A stretch of DNA of 64,000 bases from Lagopus muta (taxonomy: Eukaryota > Chordata > Aves > Galliformes > Phasianidae): positions 17,966,501 through 18,030,500 of the forward strand of contig NC_064442.1 in the NCBI RefSeq assembly GCF_023343835.1, read 5' to 3'. Position 1 is the stretch's first letter; each line of letters starts with the position of its first letter. This document shows positions 54,781 through 64,000 of this stretch, one piece after another. The notes under the pieces were generated by a model, which was not told the DNA's origin, made no database searches, and worked only from the letters and a program-made list of their open reading frames with translations. The translations under genes and the position numbers were made by a program.

Positions 54781-55486
54781 TCCCGTTCTTTGCCTCAGAG
54801 GCGTTTCTCAGAGTTGTGGAACTATTGAATAGTGAAGGAGGCCTGCGAGCTGTTTGCCTTTGCGGTGGTTCTTGGTTCGTTCCCCAGAACTGTGGTTCGG
54901 TAAGAGGAAGGGTTGACCTTTCTGTTGCTCACAGTCCTTTCTGCTGCATGCCTGTTACGTCTTATTTCCCAGAATTCATGGGGGAGATGCTCTGGTTGAT
55001 TAATTGTTTAGTAATTGTGGAGGAAGTGTATGGAAGTGCTCATCTCTGAGCAGCGTGTGACAGCAGGAAGCACATATTGCTGTAGCACTGAAACACCTTG
55101 CCTATCATTATGCATGCTGTGTTCCCCTTATTAATGGCTCCTGGTAAGCAGTGCTGGGAGCTGAAGCTGAAGTCATGCTCCTGACCTTCCTGCTTTTCTT
55201 TTTACAGCCTCAAAGAACTGAGCACAACGTGTTAATTCTCAGCAGAGTGTGGAGGAAGGATACGTGGCCCCTGCTGTGCTGCAGCTAATAGGTGGATGCA
55301 GTCAGCAAGGATCTTTGTGCTGGCAAATCTCAGCTGCTCGGTGAGGTCAGGCTCTGCGTAACTCCTGCAGTTGCTCTGTGAAGGATCTGATATTAAACTC
55401 AGTTCTGGATGACTTCAGGGAATGGCCAAAGGCTTGATTGTCTAGATGGAATCTGGCTAACGAGCTGACACCTAAAGTAAAGGCAG
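54780..55486. other. No feature recognised upstream of PPCDC exon
   Basis: Likely PPCDC intron or upstream DNA. A possible acceptor ctttttacag lies at 55199-55208, but no exon can be confirmed. Confidence 0.4.
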
Positions 55487-56071
55487 TGTAAATGTCACTT
55501 CCTTCCTCCATTCTTCCCAAAATACTTCTAAGTAACTTCCATGAATAACAAGGTAGTTAACTTCACTGAATCTCAGTGTAATGCTGTCACTAAAGTACAG
55601 TTTTCAGGTCTTTTCAAGAAATGAATTTATTCGCTAGTTTGAGACTTCTTAAACAGAGATGGTTTGTATTGATTATATAGAGAAGTCATAGAAGGGCTTA
55701 GTTGGAATGGGCGTCATCCAGTTCTGATGCTGCTGCTGTGGGCAGGGTTGCCAGCCACTAAATCAGGCACTGGATCCATTCACCCCATGCTCCACCCAGC
55801 CTGGCCTTGAACACCTCCATGAATGGAGCATCCACACCTTCTCTGGGCAGGATGCTTTCCTTTGCCAGAATAATGCTGAGTGATTTATCACTGGCAATTT
55901 GTCAGCATGGTGGTGGCTCAGGGGTGACCAAAGACCATGGTGAATCATCCCTGCTCACCATGCACCTTCAAAAGCAGCCACTTCAGCCTGTGGGTACCTT
56001 TGTCTGGCACTGCTGGGTGAGCAGTTCTGACCTTCACATTCCTTGGGAGGTGTTTTCACTTGGTGGCTGTT
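55487..56071. repeat. Spaced direct repeat, copy 1 (with CR1 end inside)
   Basis: About 585 bases closely match 56782-57380. The part from about 55687 to 55850 is a reversed CR1 3' end. The flanks (cttccttcctccattcttcc on the left; gatgctttcctttgccagaa to cacttggtggctgtt on the right) are not CR1. The right half is the more similar between copies. Confidence 0.88.
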
Positions 56072-56781
56072 TTTGGCAAGGGAGAAAACGCACACTGAAT
56101 CAGCAAATCACCATTAAATACTTTTTGTCCCATTGCAGGTAATAACTCCCCTGTTCTGCTATTGGCTAGGTACTCCAGGCTCACAATCTACACAATGCAC
56201 TTGCTAACCCATTTTTCTATATAACCAACCTGTTGTTTTTTAAGATTGTTTTGTACTCTTCTATGGGTACAGGAGGGCAATATTTCTTGAAGCTGTCGTA
56301 CCTGTTTTATCTTATGCCAGGCCTTCCTTACCCGCCTCTGTATTTTTGCCTTATCTCTCCCTGCTTACAAAAGCCACGTTTAAGAAAAAAGAAACCCATA
56401 TCAGGGCACATCTAAAGGTTACGAAGCCCCAATTCCTGATTTATGATACCTATTATGCTGTGCTAACAAGCATAAATTTAATTACGCATTTACATTTCTT
56501 TAGCAGCCTTTCCCTTTTCAATGAACTTGCGTGTTCTTTCGCAGAAGTTCATATTGTTCATATTTAATCACTGTGGGCATTGCTCAAACCCTTTGGATTA
56601 TTTCTGACCCTGGTCAGGATGCCCTAGCCTCCGTTCTCTCCTGTTGCTCAGCATCCTTCTTGTGAAAAGCAACCTGTGCTGCCATTTTAACCTACTCAGC
56701 TGTTTTGTAAGAAAGTTATAAGTTCAGTAAAGGCCTGTGCCTTGGTATTGGAAGTTTCTACTGCAAAAACATAGTTTGAGT
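56072..56781. other. Unique spacer between the two repeat copies
   Basis: About 710 AT-richer bases without a recognised gene or repeat. Confidence 0.5.
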
Positions 56782-57380
56782 GTGTAAAGGTCTCTTCCTT
56801 CCTCCGTTCTTCCCAAAATAGTGCCAGGTAACTTCCTGTGAATAAGGAGGAAGTTAATTTCACTGAATCCCTTTGTAATGTCATCATTAAAGTACAGTTT
56901 TCAGGTCTTTTCAAGAAATGAATTTATTTGTGAACTCCGAGACTTCTTAAACAGAGATGTTTGCACTGATTATGTAGAGAAGTCATAGGTTCATGGAATG
57001 GATTGGTTGTAACGGGCCTCGAAGATCATCCAGTTCTGATGCCCACAGCAGCAGGTTGCCAGCCACTAAATGAGGCGCTGGGCCATGTCACCCAGGGCTC
57101 TGAGCAGCCTGGCCTTGAACACCTCCATGAATGGAGCATCCACACCTTCTCTGGGCAGGATGCTTTCCTTTGCCAGAATAATGCTGAGTGATTTATCACT
57201 GGCAATTTGTCAGCATGGTGGTGGCTCAGGAGTGACCAAAGACCATCGTGAATCATCCGTGCTCACCATGCACCTTCAAAAGCAGCCACTTCAGCCTGTG
57301 GGTACCTTTGTCTGGCACTGCTGGGTGAGCAGTTCTGACCTTCACATTCCTTGGGAGGTGTTTTCACTTGGTGGCTGTTC
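56782..57380. repeat. Spaced direct repeat, copy 2 (with CR1 end inside)
   Basis: This is the second copy of the 55487-56071 unit in the same orientation, about 1.3 kb downstream. It includes the same CR1-to-non-CR1 junction (ctctgggcag joined to gatgctttcc), so the composite existed before it was duplicated. Confidence 0.88.
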
Positions 57381-57959
57381 TATTCTATGTTTTATTCACT
57401 GTTTTGATCTTTTTTTCTTGCTTCTGAAAGAGTAAAACTTAGTGCTGCTGTAAATACACAGTGATATAGTGAATTGGGATCCAGTGATACTTGCCTGAGA
57501 AGCCCCAAATTTTTACTTACTGAAATGTGTCCCTGCATTTATTATTTACCAGAGTGTGGAGAGCACTGCATATCTTGCCTTTAATCAGTGTGAAAGGTAC
57601 AGTTATTGTTAATTTCATCCCATGTCCAACATGTGAGAGAGTCTCTCTGTTTCTTTGTCAAGCTAACAGCTCCCAAAACTGAGCCTTTGTAGTCTGTAGC
57701 ATTCTGTTTACCAGCATCCTAGAGGAAATTGTGCTTGAAGGAAATGGGAGGAATTGGCAATTCCTGTGCTTTGAGGTGTGCTGATGCTTAAATCTTGGTG
57801 GATCAGGGCCTGAATGTTCAGCATCACACGGAGTCTCTTTAGATTCTGTACAGTCCAGGCTTAGTCCTGTGCCTTTGGGTGTGTGTTGGTGGAACTCTGC
57901 TGTGCTTCTCATTACAAACATGTCTTGATTTCTCTATGCTCGTAGAGCTTGGCTGGACC

Positions 57960-58094
57960 ATGGAGCCCTTCTCACTTGCACAAACGAGTTCATCTGTGCC
58001 ACAGGAAAAGTTCCATGTCCTGGTGGGTGTGACTGGGAGCGTGGCTGCTCTGAAACTGCCTCTCCTCATCTCTGGATTGCTGGAAATCCCTGGG
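57960..58094 (+). CDS. PPCDC: Phosphopantothenoylcysteine decarboxylase (PPCDC), first coding exon
   Basis: PPCDC is the FMN enzyme that decarboxylates 4'-phosphopantothenoylcysteine to phosphopantetheine, step three of coenzyme A synthesis. Only the first coding exon is in the window. The exon opens after cgtag at 57945; the start codon is at 57960-57962, and 45 codons run to IPG|gtgagt. MEP...EKFHVLVGVTGSVAALKLPLL aligns with the human start and contains the GVTGS flavin-phosphate loop of the HFCD flavoprotein family. The remaining ~160 residues are not seen before 64 kb, so a large intron 1 continues off the right edge. The gene is partial because of the window, not broken. Confidence 0.93.
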
Positions 58095-61000
58095 GTGAGT
58101 AACTCCATCAGTAAAGTTGGCATTACCCTGTTTCTCCTTTCTAGCAGAGTCCAGTGGCTTCTGCTGAAATGAGGAATTTCCTCTGCCATTGAGCCTTTGA
58201 GTTTGAAAGTTAGGATGGCTTCCTCCAGCTTTTAAAAAACATTATTTTTTCCTCTTGTTTCTTATTTCTCTATACTTAAGATTTAGCTTGAAATCAAGTT
58301 GAAAGGGCAGTAACTTTCTGGGTGCCTTCCCAGGCAGACATTTAGATTGTGCACTATGAAATTAGTTCAGCTCAGCTTGTTTAATTTTCTGAAAAATGAT
58401 TTAATACATTCTTGTTTGTTTGTTGTACTGTGGAGTCCATCCATCCTTGCCAGATCTGGCTACAGACACGTGAGTGAATGCTTTCTGGGGCTTGAAATTT
58501 CTAATTAGAACCTTCCAGTTTACAGCAGGTGTGGCCTTGTCTTTACAAAGATGGACACTTGTCTGACCAACAGAAAGCAACCAAGCCTTGTAAAAAACAA
58601 CCAACAGGAGATAAAAAATGCAGACACATACATCAGTTTAGTTTTTAAACTCAAGTTTCTTGTTTGAAATAACAGAGATGTCCAGCAGAGGCCACTAGTG
58701 ACTAAAATCTGAGAGGGAAGTGTGGTAACTTTTGCTGTAAAATAAAGTTGCAAAAAAAAGAATAAGGAGACCTTTGTCTTTTAAGAGACAAAGTGTCTGG
58801 TTTGGAGCAATGGAATGAAAGAGCAGCAGCAGTGAGGGTGTGCACTTGAATATCCCAATATATTGGCAGGCATATTGAAGCTTTTGGATGGTCTGGGAGG
58901 CTTCACCTCAGAGCTGTGAGAACATGAAAAACAGAATCAGGAGAGTCTCAGACAGTCCCTGAGTACCTTGGTGCTCGTGGTGCTCAGGACAGCCTTCATC
59001 CCAAGCGATGGGAAAAGTGCAAATGATCCAATGTAATGCATCAAGTGCATTTCTTCTCTGTGAGCTTGATGCATCATTTAAAACTGCTGATGGCCAGACT
59101 TAAATTCTGCATTCTGTGATGTGTGGTGCAGGCCTTATGGCCACTGGTTTTAGGCTTTTGTTGCACTAAAAAGTGCAAGTTCGGCATCCAAAATGGTCAG
59201 GAGCTTCTGGTACTGAATTTGTTAATTAAATTCATTAGTTTATTCGCTTCTGATGTGATTTTTCTACCTGAGAGCATAACTTCTCCATTGAGTTCAACCT
59301 GCATGGGCCTATCGTGTCAACTGAAGGAACAGAACATAGAGCAGCTGTTGTGGAAGCAGGACAGAAGCAGAGGGGGATTCATAGCAGAGGAGATGTGGTC
59401 AGAGGTTTGAGAATGGAGTACTTAGTATAAAATGGATGTTTCTGCTTAAATGGTCCTCAGTGAACAACTTGGTGGTGTGATTTTTGCACTCATTAAACTT
59501 TATCATGTCCACGAGGGTGATAACTGCCACGACTTCATCTTACTGCCTTTTGTTCAGGCTCTCTGAAGGTCTGGGGATTCAGTGCAACATCAGTTGATGC
59601 TTTTCAGGTTATTTTTCTTGCACGTGTTGCTGTGGGGAGATGGGGCACGTAGGGCATCCTGGTGTTGTGCCAACTCCTGGTGTTGTGCCAGACACATGCA
59701 TTGCCTCCATTGGAATCCTGCTGCTTTTGAATGGCCTGGCAAAAAACTGGCCAAAAAAAAAAAGTCCCATTGCCAGAATGTCAGTTAGTCATAAAGAAAG
59801 GAAATGGCAAACTTTTCTCTGGGTGAGACCTATTGTTCTTGAAGCTTCCGGATGTTATCTGGCCTTGTCAGTTTGAGTCACGTCATAAGATTTCACTGCA
59901 CTCCTGCCAGGTATCTCTGTGTCAGTTTGTAGGTGCCATTCAGCAGCAGGGGATGCTCATTCTCTTCTGCAGCAGATGCTAGCAAAGACTCCAGCTAGTC
60001 TAAACTGTCTCCAGTAAAGGAATTTGTCTGTGTGGCTAGAGAGATTTTACTGTTTAAGCAGAGATATGTGCAGTCAAACAGTGGGTGTGCCAAGTAAATA
60101 GAAGGAAAAACTATGTAGGCTAAAGTGATCTTGAGAGCACTGATCTGTTTCCAGCATAGCTGGAGAGACTTGAAACACTCACTGAGAACAAGGGATCCAG
60201 GAGCCCACCCCAGCAGCAAACCTTAACCAGAGAGAATAATGAAACTGCTAGAGCAGCTTTTTGGAGGAGTGGTGGAGTCATCACTGCTCAGTCCTTGAAC
60301 ATCTCTCTGATACACTCTTGGTTATGGTAGGTTGGATGCAGTACTCAATAGCCAGCTCTTCCCTGTTCCTGGACTTTAAAGAATGTTGTTTTTGGTTTTT
60401 TTTTCCTTCAGACCAGAGATGTTTATGAAACTATCTTAAAAAAAATAAATACAATTTGGATTTTGGTTATGTCCCCTTTAGCCTCTTAACCAGCTATTTC
60501 GGTCTAGGTTAGAAACGTTGGAGTACTGCTGCAACTGAAGCAGCAAGACACAAAATCCAGCACAATACAGATGCAGCTGTGTCTCCTGAAGATCCTGACA
60601 TTTTTATGGCTAACTGTGAAATTGGAATCCCACTAACAAATACTACTGGTGAGAGGTTTTGGTGCAGATCTGGCTTACTGGTACAATTGCAGAAGGTAAA
60701 CGAGCACCTTTAAGGCACACATTGCTCAACAGATAAATAGCATCTTACAGACTGCAGGGTTAACATCTCGTTGGAGCTCCAAGGATAGCAGAGAGCAGTG
60801 TTAGCACCTTTGTGGGTGTCGGTGCTTGGCTCCACACAGCTGACTTCAAGGTGAGATTAATACAGGAGCAACATGGTTGCTTGCTATATGATCTTCACTC
60901 TTGCAAGCTCTAGAAATAGAGCTATGATTCCAGGCTAGGGCCTCTTGAAAAAAGAGCAGACATCTAAAAGCATCAAAAAGCCAAAAAAATAGTGCTAAGG

Positions 61001-61500
61001 AGTGATATTATGAGCAGCTATTTTTCTTCAGGAAATGGGAAAAATTGCCAAAACCAACGGTATGCTGTGCCTGGTTTTTTTTCCATTGCTCCAAACTGCT
61101 ATTCTAGTCGTGTAGGGTGCAGATAATCAACACTGCTCTGTTCTTAGGAGTATCCTGATGGTAGAATAGATGGTGCTGGAGAGATAGGTTAACACGTTTT
61201 GTCACTTCAACCGCTGCTGTTGAAGGCAGCTGCTTGGAGGTTGGAGGTTTTCAGCTGTTTGTTCAAGTGAGGGCACACATGCTGAGGGCTCTGTCAGTGT
61301 TTCAGCTCTGGTTGCAGTGGGAGGAAGGTGTTGCTGAGGCTGGTTTTTTCCTATCTCTCTGTTGGGCTAACAGAACCGCATCGCGGGTTGCTCAGAGAGC
61401 TGTCAGGGAGCAGACAGTGAGCAACAGGGGATGAAAATAAGGAAATGCTTCGTTTATGGTGGTCTGATGTGCATCTGCGTGAGATTAGCTCATGCAGAAT
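58095..61500 (+). other. PPCDC intron 1, no feature recognised
   Basis: No exon continuing PPCDC was found. The stretch is AT-richer than the gene-dense left part and has short A-runs (59752-59763, 60438-60447). No RNA gene is recognised. Confidence 0.5.
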
Positions 61501-61519
61501 GAGTCTGATTCTGGCTCTG

Positions 61520-62556
61520 CTTCGTGGCTGGTCCTGCTGCACGTGATGCCACTGAGGATAAGAAAAAGGCTGAGGCTCTCAGTGCCTTCTTCACATCTGT
61601 CGGACCAGTTGCCCTCAACATACTCCACCCCCTGATCTGGAAATGTGGGCTGGGGAGCAGAATAAACCTCCCACGATTCAGGTTGGAGGCAATTAGAGAC
61701 CTTCTGCTCCACCTGTCACAAATCCTAGGGACCATATGGGACGCACCCAAGGGTGCTGAGGGAGCTGGCAGAGGTGATTACTGAGCCACTTCCTGCAGCG
61801 TCTGATGCATGGCCTTAGATGTGAACGATCCAAATTATTACAAGCTCTCACATCACTTACATACATTCACAAACCTCCTTTTCAAGCTTTCCTATCCGCC
61901 TTCACAACTTTCCCATCCACCTTTGCATGTCAGCAGAGCATGCTACAAACGCTCCATAACCGTGCATGTGGGTGCTTATCCAGCCAGAGCCATGAGCTGT
62001 TCCTTTTGCTTTTTCTCTTCTTCTAGAGGTGTCCTTGGTTCTCATGCTGATTATCCTACTCCACAGCTGCTGCTCTGAATAGTTTTTCTTGTATTCCCAC
62101 AACTTGGCGCCATCTGTCAGTGCACTCAGTCAGCTGGAGAGGTCCCAGAGGATTGGAGGCTTGCCTGCGTGACTCACATCTACAAGAAGGGTTGTAAGGA
62201 GGACCTGGGGAACTACAGGCCTGTCAACCTGACCTCAGTGCCAGGGAAGGTTATGGAACAGATCATCTTGAGTGAGATCACACGGCATGTGCAGGACAAC
62301 CAGAGGATCAGGCCTAGCCAGCATGGGTTCATGAAAGGCGGGTCCTGCTTGACCAACCTAATCTCCTGTAACTGGGTGACCTGCCTGATGGATAAGAGAA
62401 AGGCTGTTGGCATAGTCTGCCTAGTCTTTAGCAAAGCCCACAGTGTTCTGGAGAAGTTGGCAGCCTATGCCCTGGCCAGGTGTACTCTTTCCTGGGTAAG
62501 GAACTGGCTGGAGAATACATTTGTCAGAGGTACAACTTTGAGTAGATCATGAGACA
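61520..62556 (+). mobile_element. CR1 LINE ORF2 fragment interrupted by ~310 bp
   Basis: The left piece (about 61520-61795) encodes the linker before the reverse transcriptase (ATEDKKKAEALSAFFTSV, then GTIWDAPKGAEGAGRGD). The right piece (about 62110-62556) encodes the start of the CR1 reverse transcriptase: IYKKGCKEDLGNYRPVNL, then RPSQHGFMKGGSCLTNLI and LVFSKAHSVLEKL. It stops well before the FADD catalytic box. In intact CR1 these pieces are nearly contiguous, so about 310 bp between them (61796-62109) is foreign or rearranged. The stretch is an inactive internal remnant in PPCDC intron 1. Confidence 0.8.
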
Positions 62557-63659
62557 TGTAGAAACTAGGACAAATTCCATGTTTCCCACCTGCTAAGATT
62601 ACTACAGGAAGAACTCCTGTCACACTTAGCACCTCATAGCTGTTCATGCCATATGTCAAAGGGACGTGATAGGATTTCTTCACTTTATAGATACTGCACA
62701 GATGAAGCTTCAGATGATTTTCAGTAAGACAGCAGGCTCATCTAAGATTTCAGAGATTTCTCTAAGAGGAACCCTTATGTACATTTTACCTGATCTCCTT
62801 TTCCTTTGTGCAAGCCACTGGTTTACTCTTCTGGCTGTATAGAAACCAACTTTTGTCATCAGGAGGTACTCGTGACATCTAGAGAGAAGGGCAGAGGGAA
62901 GAACTGAAGGGCAAAGAAGTGGTGATCAAAAAATCATTCTTCCAAAGCCAAGTGCTTTGGTGTACTGGTATACAGGGATGTATATCCTTCATAACAGGTA
63001 TGGGTAGGCAGAGTTAAACTAAAATCCTGCTGTTCCAAAAATGCCCAAGGCAGTGAGAGGAGCTTGGAGCCTCTGCTTCTTCTGGAACCTCGTTCTGCAG
63101 GGACGGGCTTGCTTTGAGCTGGTAGTGCTGAGCCCCAGCTCCCAGCTTCTCCCTTGGCAGGACTTGTGACTGAGCACTGCACTTCCTCTTGGCTCCGAGT
63201 GTGGGAAGAGCGATCCTGGCAGGCCACCCCTTTGTGCAGTGGCTAAGGGAATCCTCTAAGGTGAGATGCTCTGCTACTCCCTTTCGTGATTAAAGGACAT
63301 CTCTCCCAGAGCTTCGGTTTGCTGCTTCTTGCCGTCTCTTTGAAGTTCTGAGCAGAGCTGCATCTCCCTTCTGACTTTCTCTGTCCTTTTTGCTGGCCCT
63401 GCTGTGAACTGACCATCTGAACGAGTTTGGCAGACAGTGACTAATCACCTGCCTGTGTTAAGGTGGCAATGGAAAGAGTCGTCAGCTCCTGTGAGCACTT
63501 GCAGTGGCCTGACCTTTCAGCTCTGAATAGGTGCGGTTATGCACATGCACACAGGAGGGGAATGTCTGCATATCTTTCAAAGTCTTCACTGCTCAAACCC
63601 TCCTCATCTACCCAGCTTTGCAGGATTTCTTCAAGCCGTAACTGTTGGCCTTTCTCTGA
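62557..63659 (+). other. PPCDC intron 1, no feature recognised
   Basis: Nothing could be supported here on either strand. Confidence 0.45.
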
Positions 63660-64000
63660 TGTGGTTTAACCTGCCGTGTAGCTCAGCACCGCAGTCATTC
63701 GCTTACTCTCCTCCCAGTGGGATGGGGGAAAGAATCAGGGGGAAAAAAAAACCAAACCAAACCAAAAAAAAACAACAAAATACAACTTGTGGCTTGAGAT
63801 AAAGACTGTTTACTAAGACATAAAAAGATACAAAACAAGTGATGCACAAGGAATTGCTCACCAGCTGCCAACTGATGCCCAGGTTGTTGGGTTTTTTTTG
63901 GCTTTTTGGGTATTTTTTTGCATGATGTCACATGATATGGAATGTCCCTTGGGCCATTTTAGATCAGCTCCTGGTTCTGTCTACTCCCAGCTCTTTGTGC
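63660..64000 (-). mobile_element. Old avian endogenous-retrovirus LTR, running off the window
   Basis: The left boundary tgtggtttaacctgccgtg and the stretch gataaagactgtttactaag resemble, in reverse, the U5/R end of an LTR type widespread in birds. The part rightward (atgtcacatgatatggaatg, cccttgggccattttagatc) resembles its U3. The LTR lies on the minus strand and is cut by the window edge. It is a decayed fossil. Whether it is a solo LTR or one end of a longer provirus cannot be seen; no retroviral coding region is recognised to its left. Family assignment rests on remembered sequence, not a search. Confidence 0.6.

Noticed and set aside
55763-57256. Two related short minus-strand frames that look like a duplicated gene
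   Set aside because: Both lie inside the duplicated CR1-containing unit. Similarity is at DNA level across coding and non-coding parts alike.

Overview
The window is avian nuclear DNA, most likely galliform (chicken-like). CR1 LINE fragments of the chicken type occur throughout, introns are compact, every gene is a spliced vertebrate gene with close avian/human protein similarity, and GC-rich CpG promoters are frequent. Gene order is CSK - CPLX3 - ULK3 - SCAMP2 - MPI - FAM219B - COX5A - RPP25 - SCAMP5 - PPCDC. This is the block known from human chromosome 15q24. I expect it to map to chicken chromosome 10, but that is inference.

Layout. CSK (+) fills 0.45-8.9 kb with a non-coding first exon and 12 coding exons. 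About 4 kb without a recognisable gene follows; human LMAN1L would sit there and I do not see it. CPLX3 (+, 13.1-16.3 kb) and ULK3 (-, 17.3-21.6 kb) are tail to tail. SCAMP2 (-, 22.5-30.8 kb) and MPI (+, 30.95-33.7 kb) are head to head, with start codons 216 bp apart around a CpG promoter with a perfect CRE. FAM219B (-, 33.9-36.5 kb) converges on MPI. COX5A (-, 36.8-41.6 kb), single-exon RPP25 (-, 45.06-45.67 kb) and SCAMP5 (+, 49-53 kb) follow. PPCDC (+) contributes only its first coding exon at 57.96 kb; the rest lies beyond the window.

Functions are unrelated housekeeping or neuronal jobs: Src-family restraint (CSK), ribbon-synapse exocytosis (CPLX3), Hedgehog/autophagy kinase (ULK3), secretory carrier membranes (SCAMP2, SCAMP5), mannose metabolism (MPI), cytochrome oxidase (COX5A), RNase P/MRP (RPP25) and coenzyme A synthesis (PPCDC). 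SCAMP2 and SCAMP5 are paralogs with matching exon lengths. The block reads as conserved synteny, not a functional cluster.

All exon coordinates were worked out by matching splice sites and protein continuity by eye. For nine genes the exons sum to an intact reading frame of the expected family length. The most unusual features are two GC-AG introns (SCAMP2, FAM219B), five minisatellites lying in or beside gene starts, a spaced ~0.6-kb direct duplication upstream of PPCDC, a CR1 LINE split by foreign sequence, and an old retroviral LTR at the right edge. I found no convincing undescribed system; most long open frames outside the genes are by-products of repeats.
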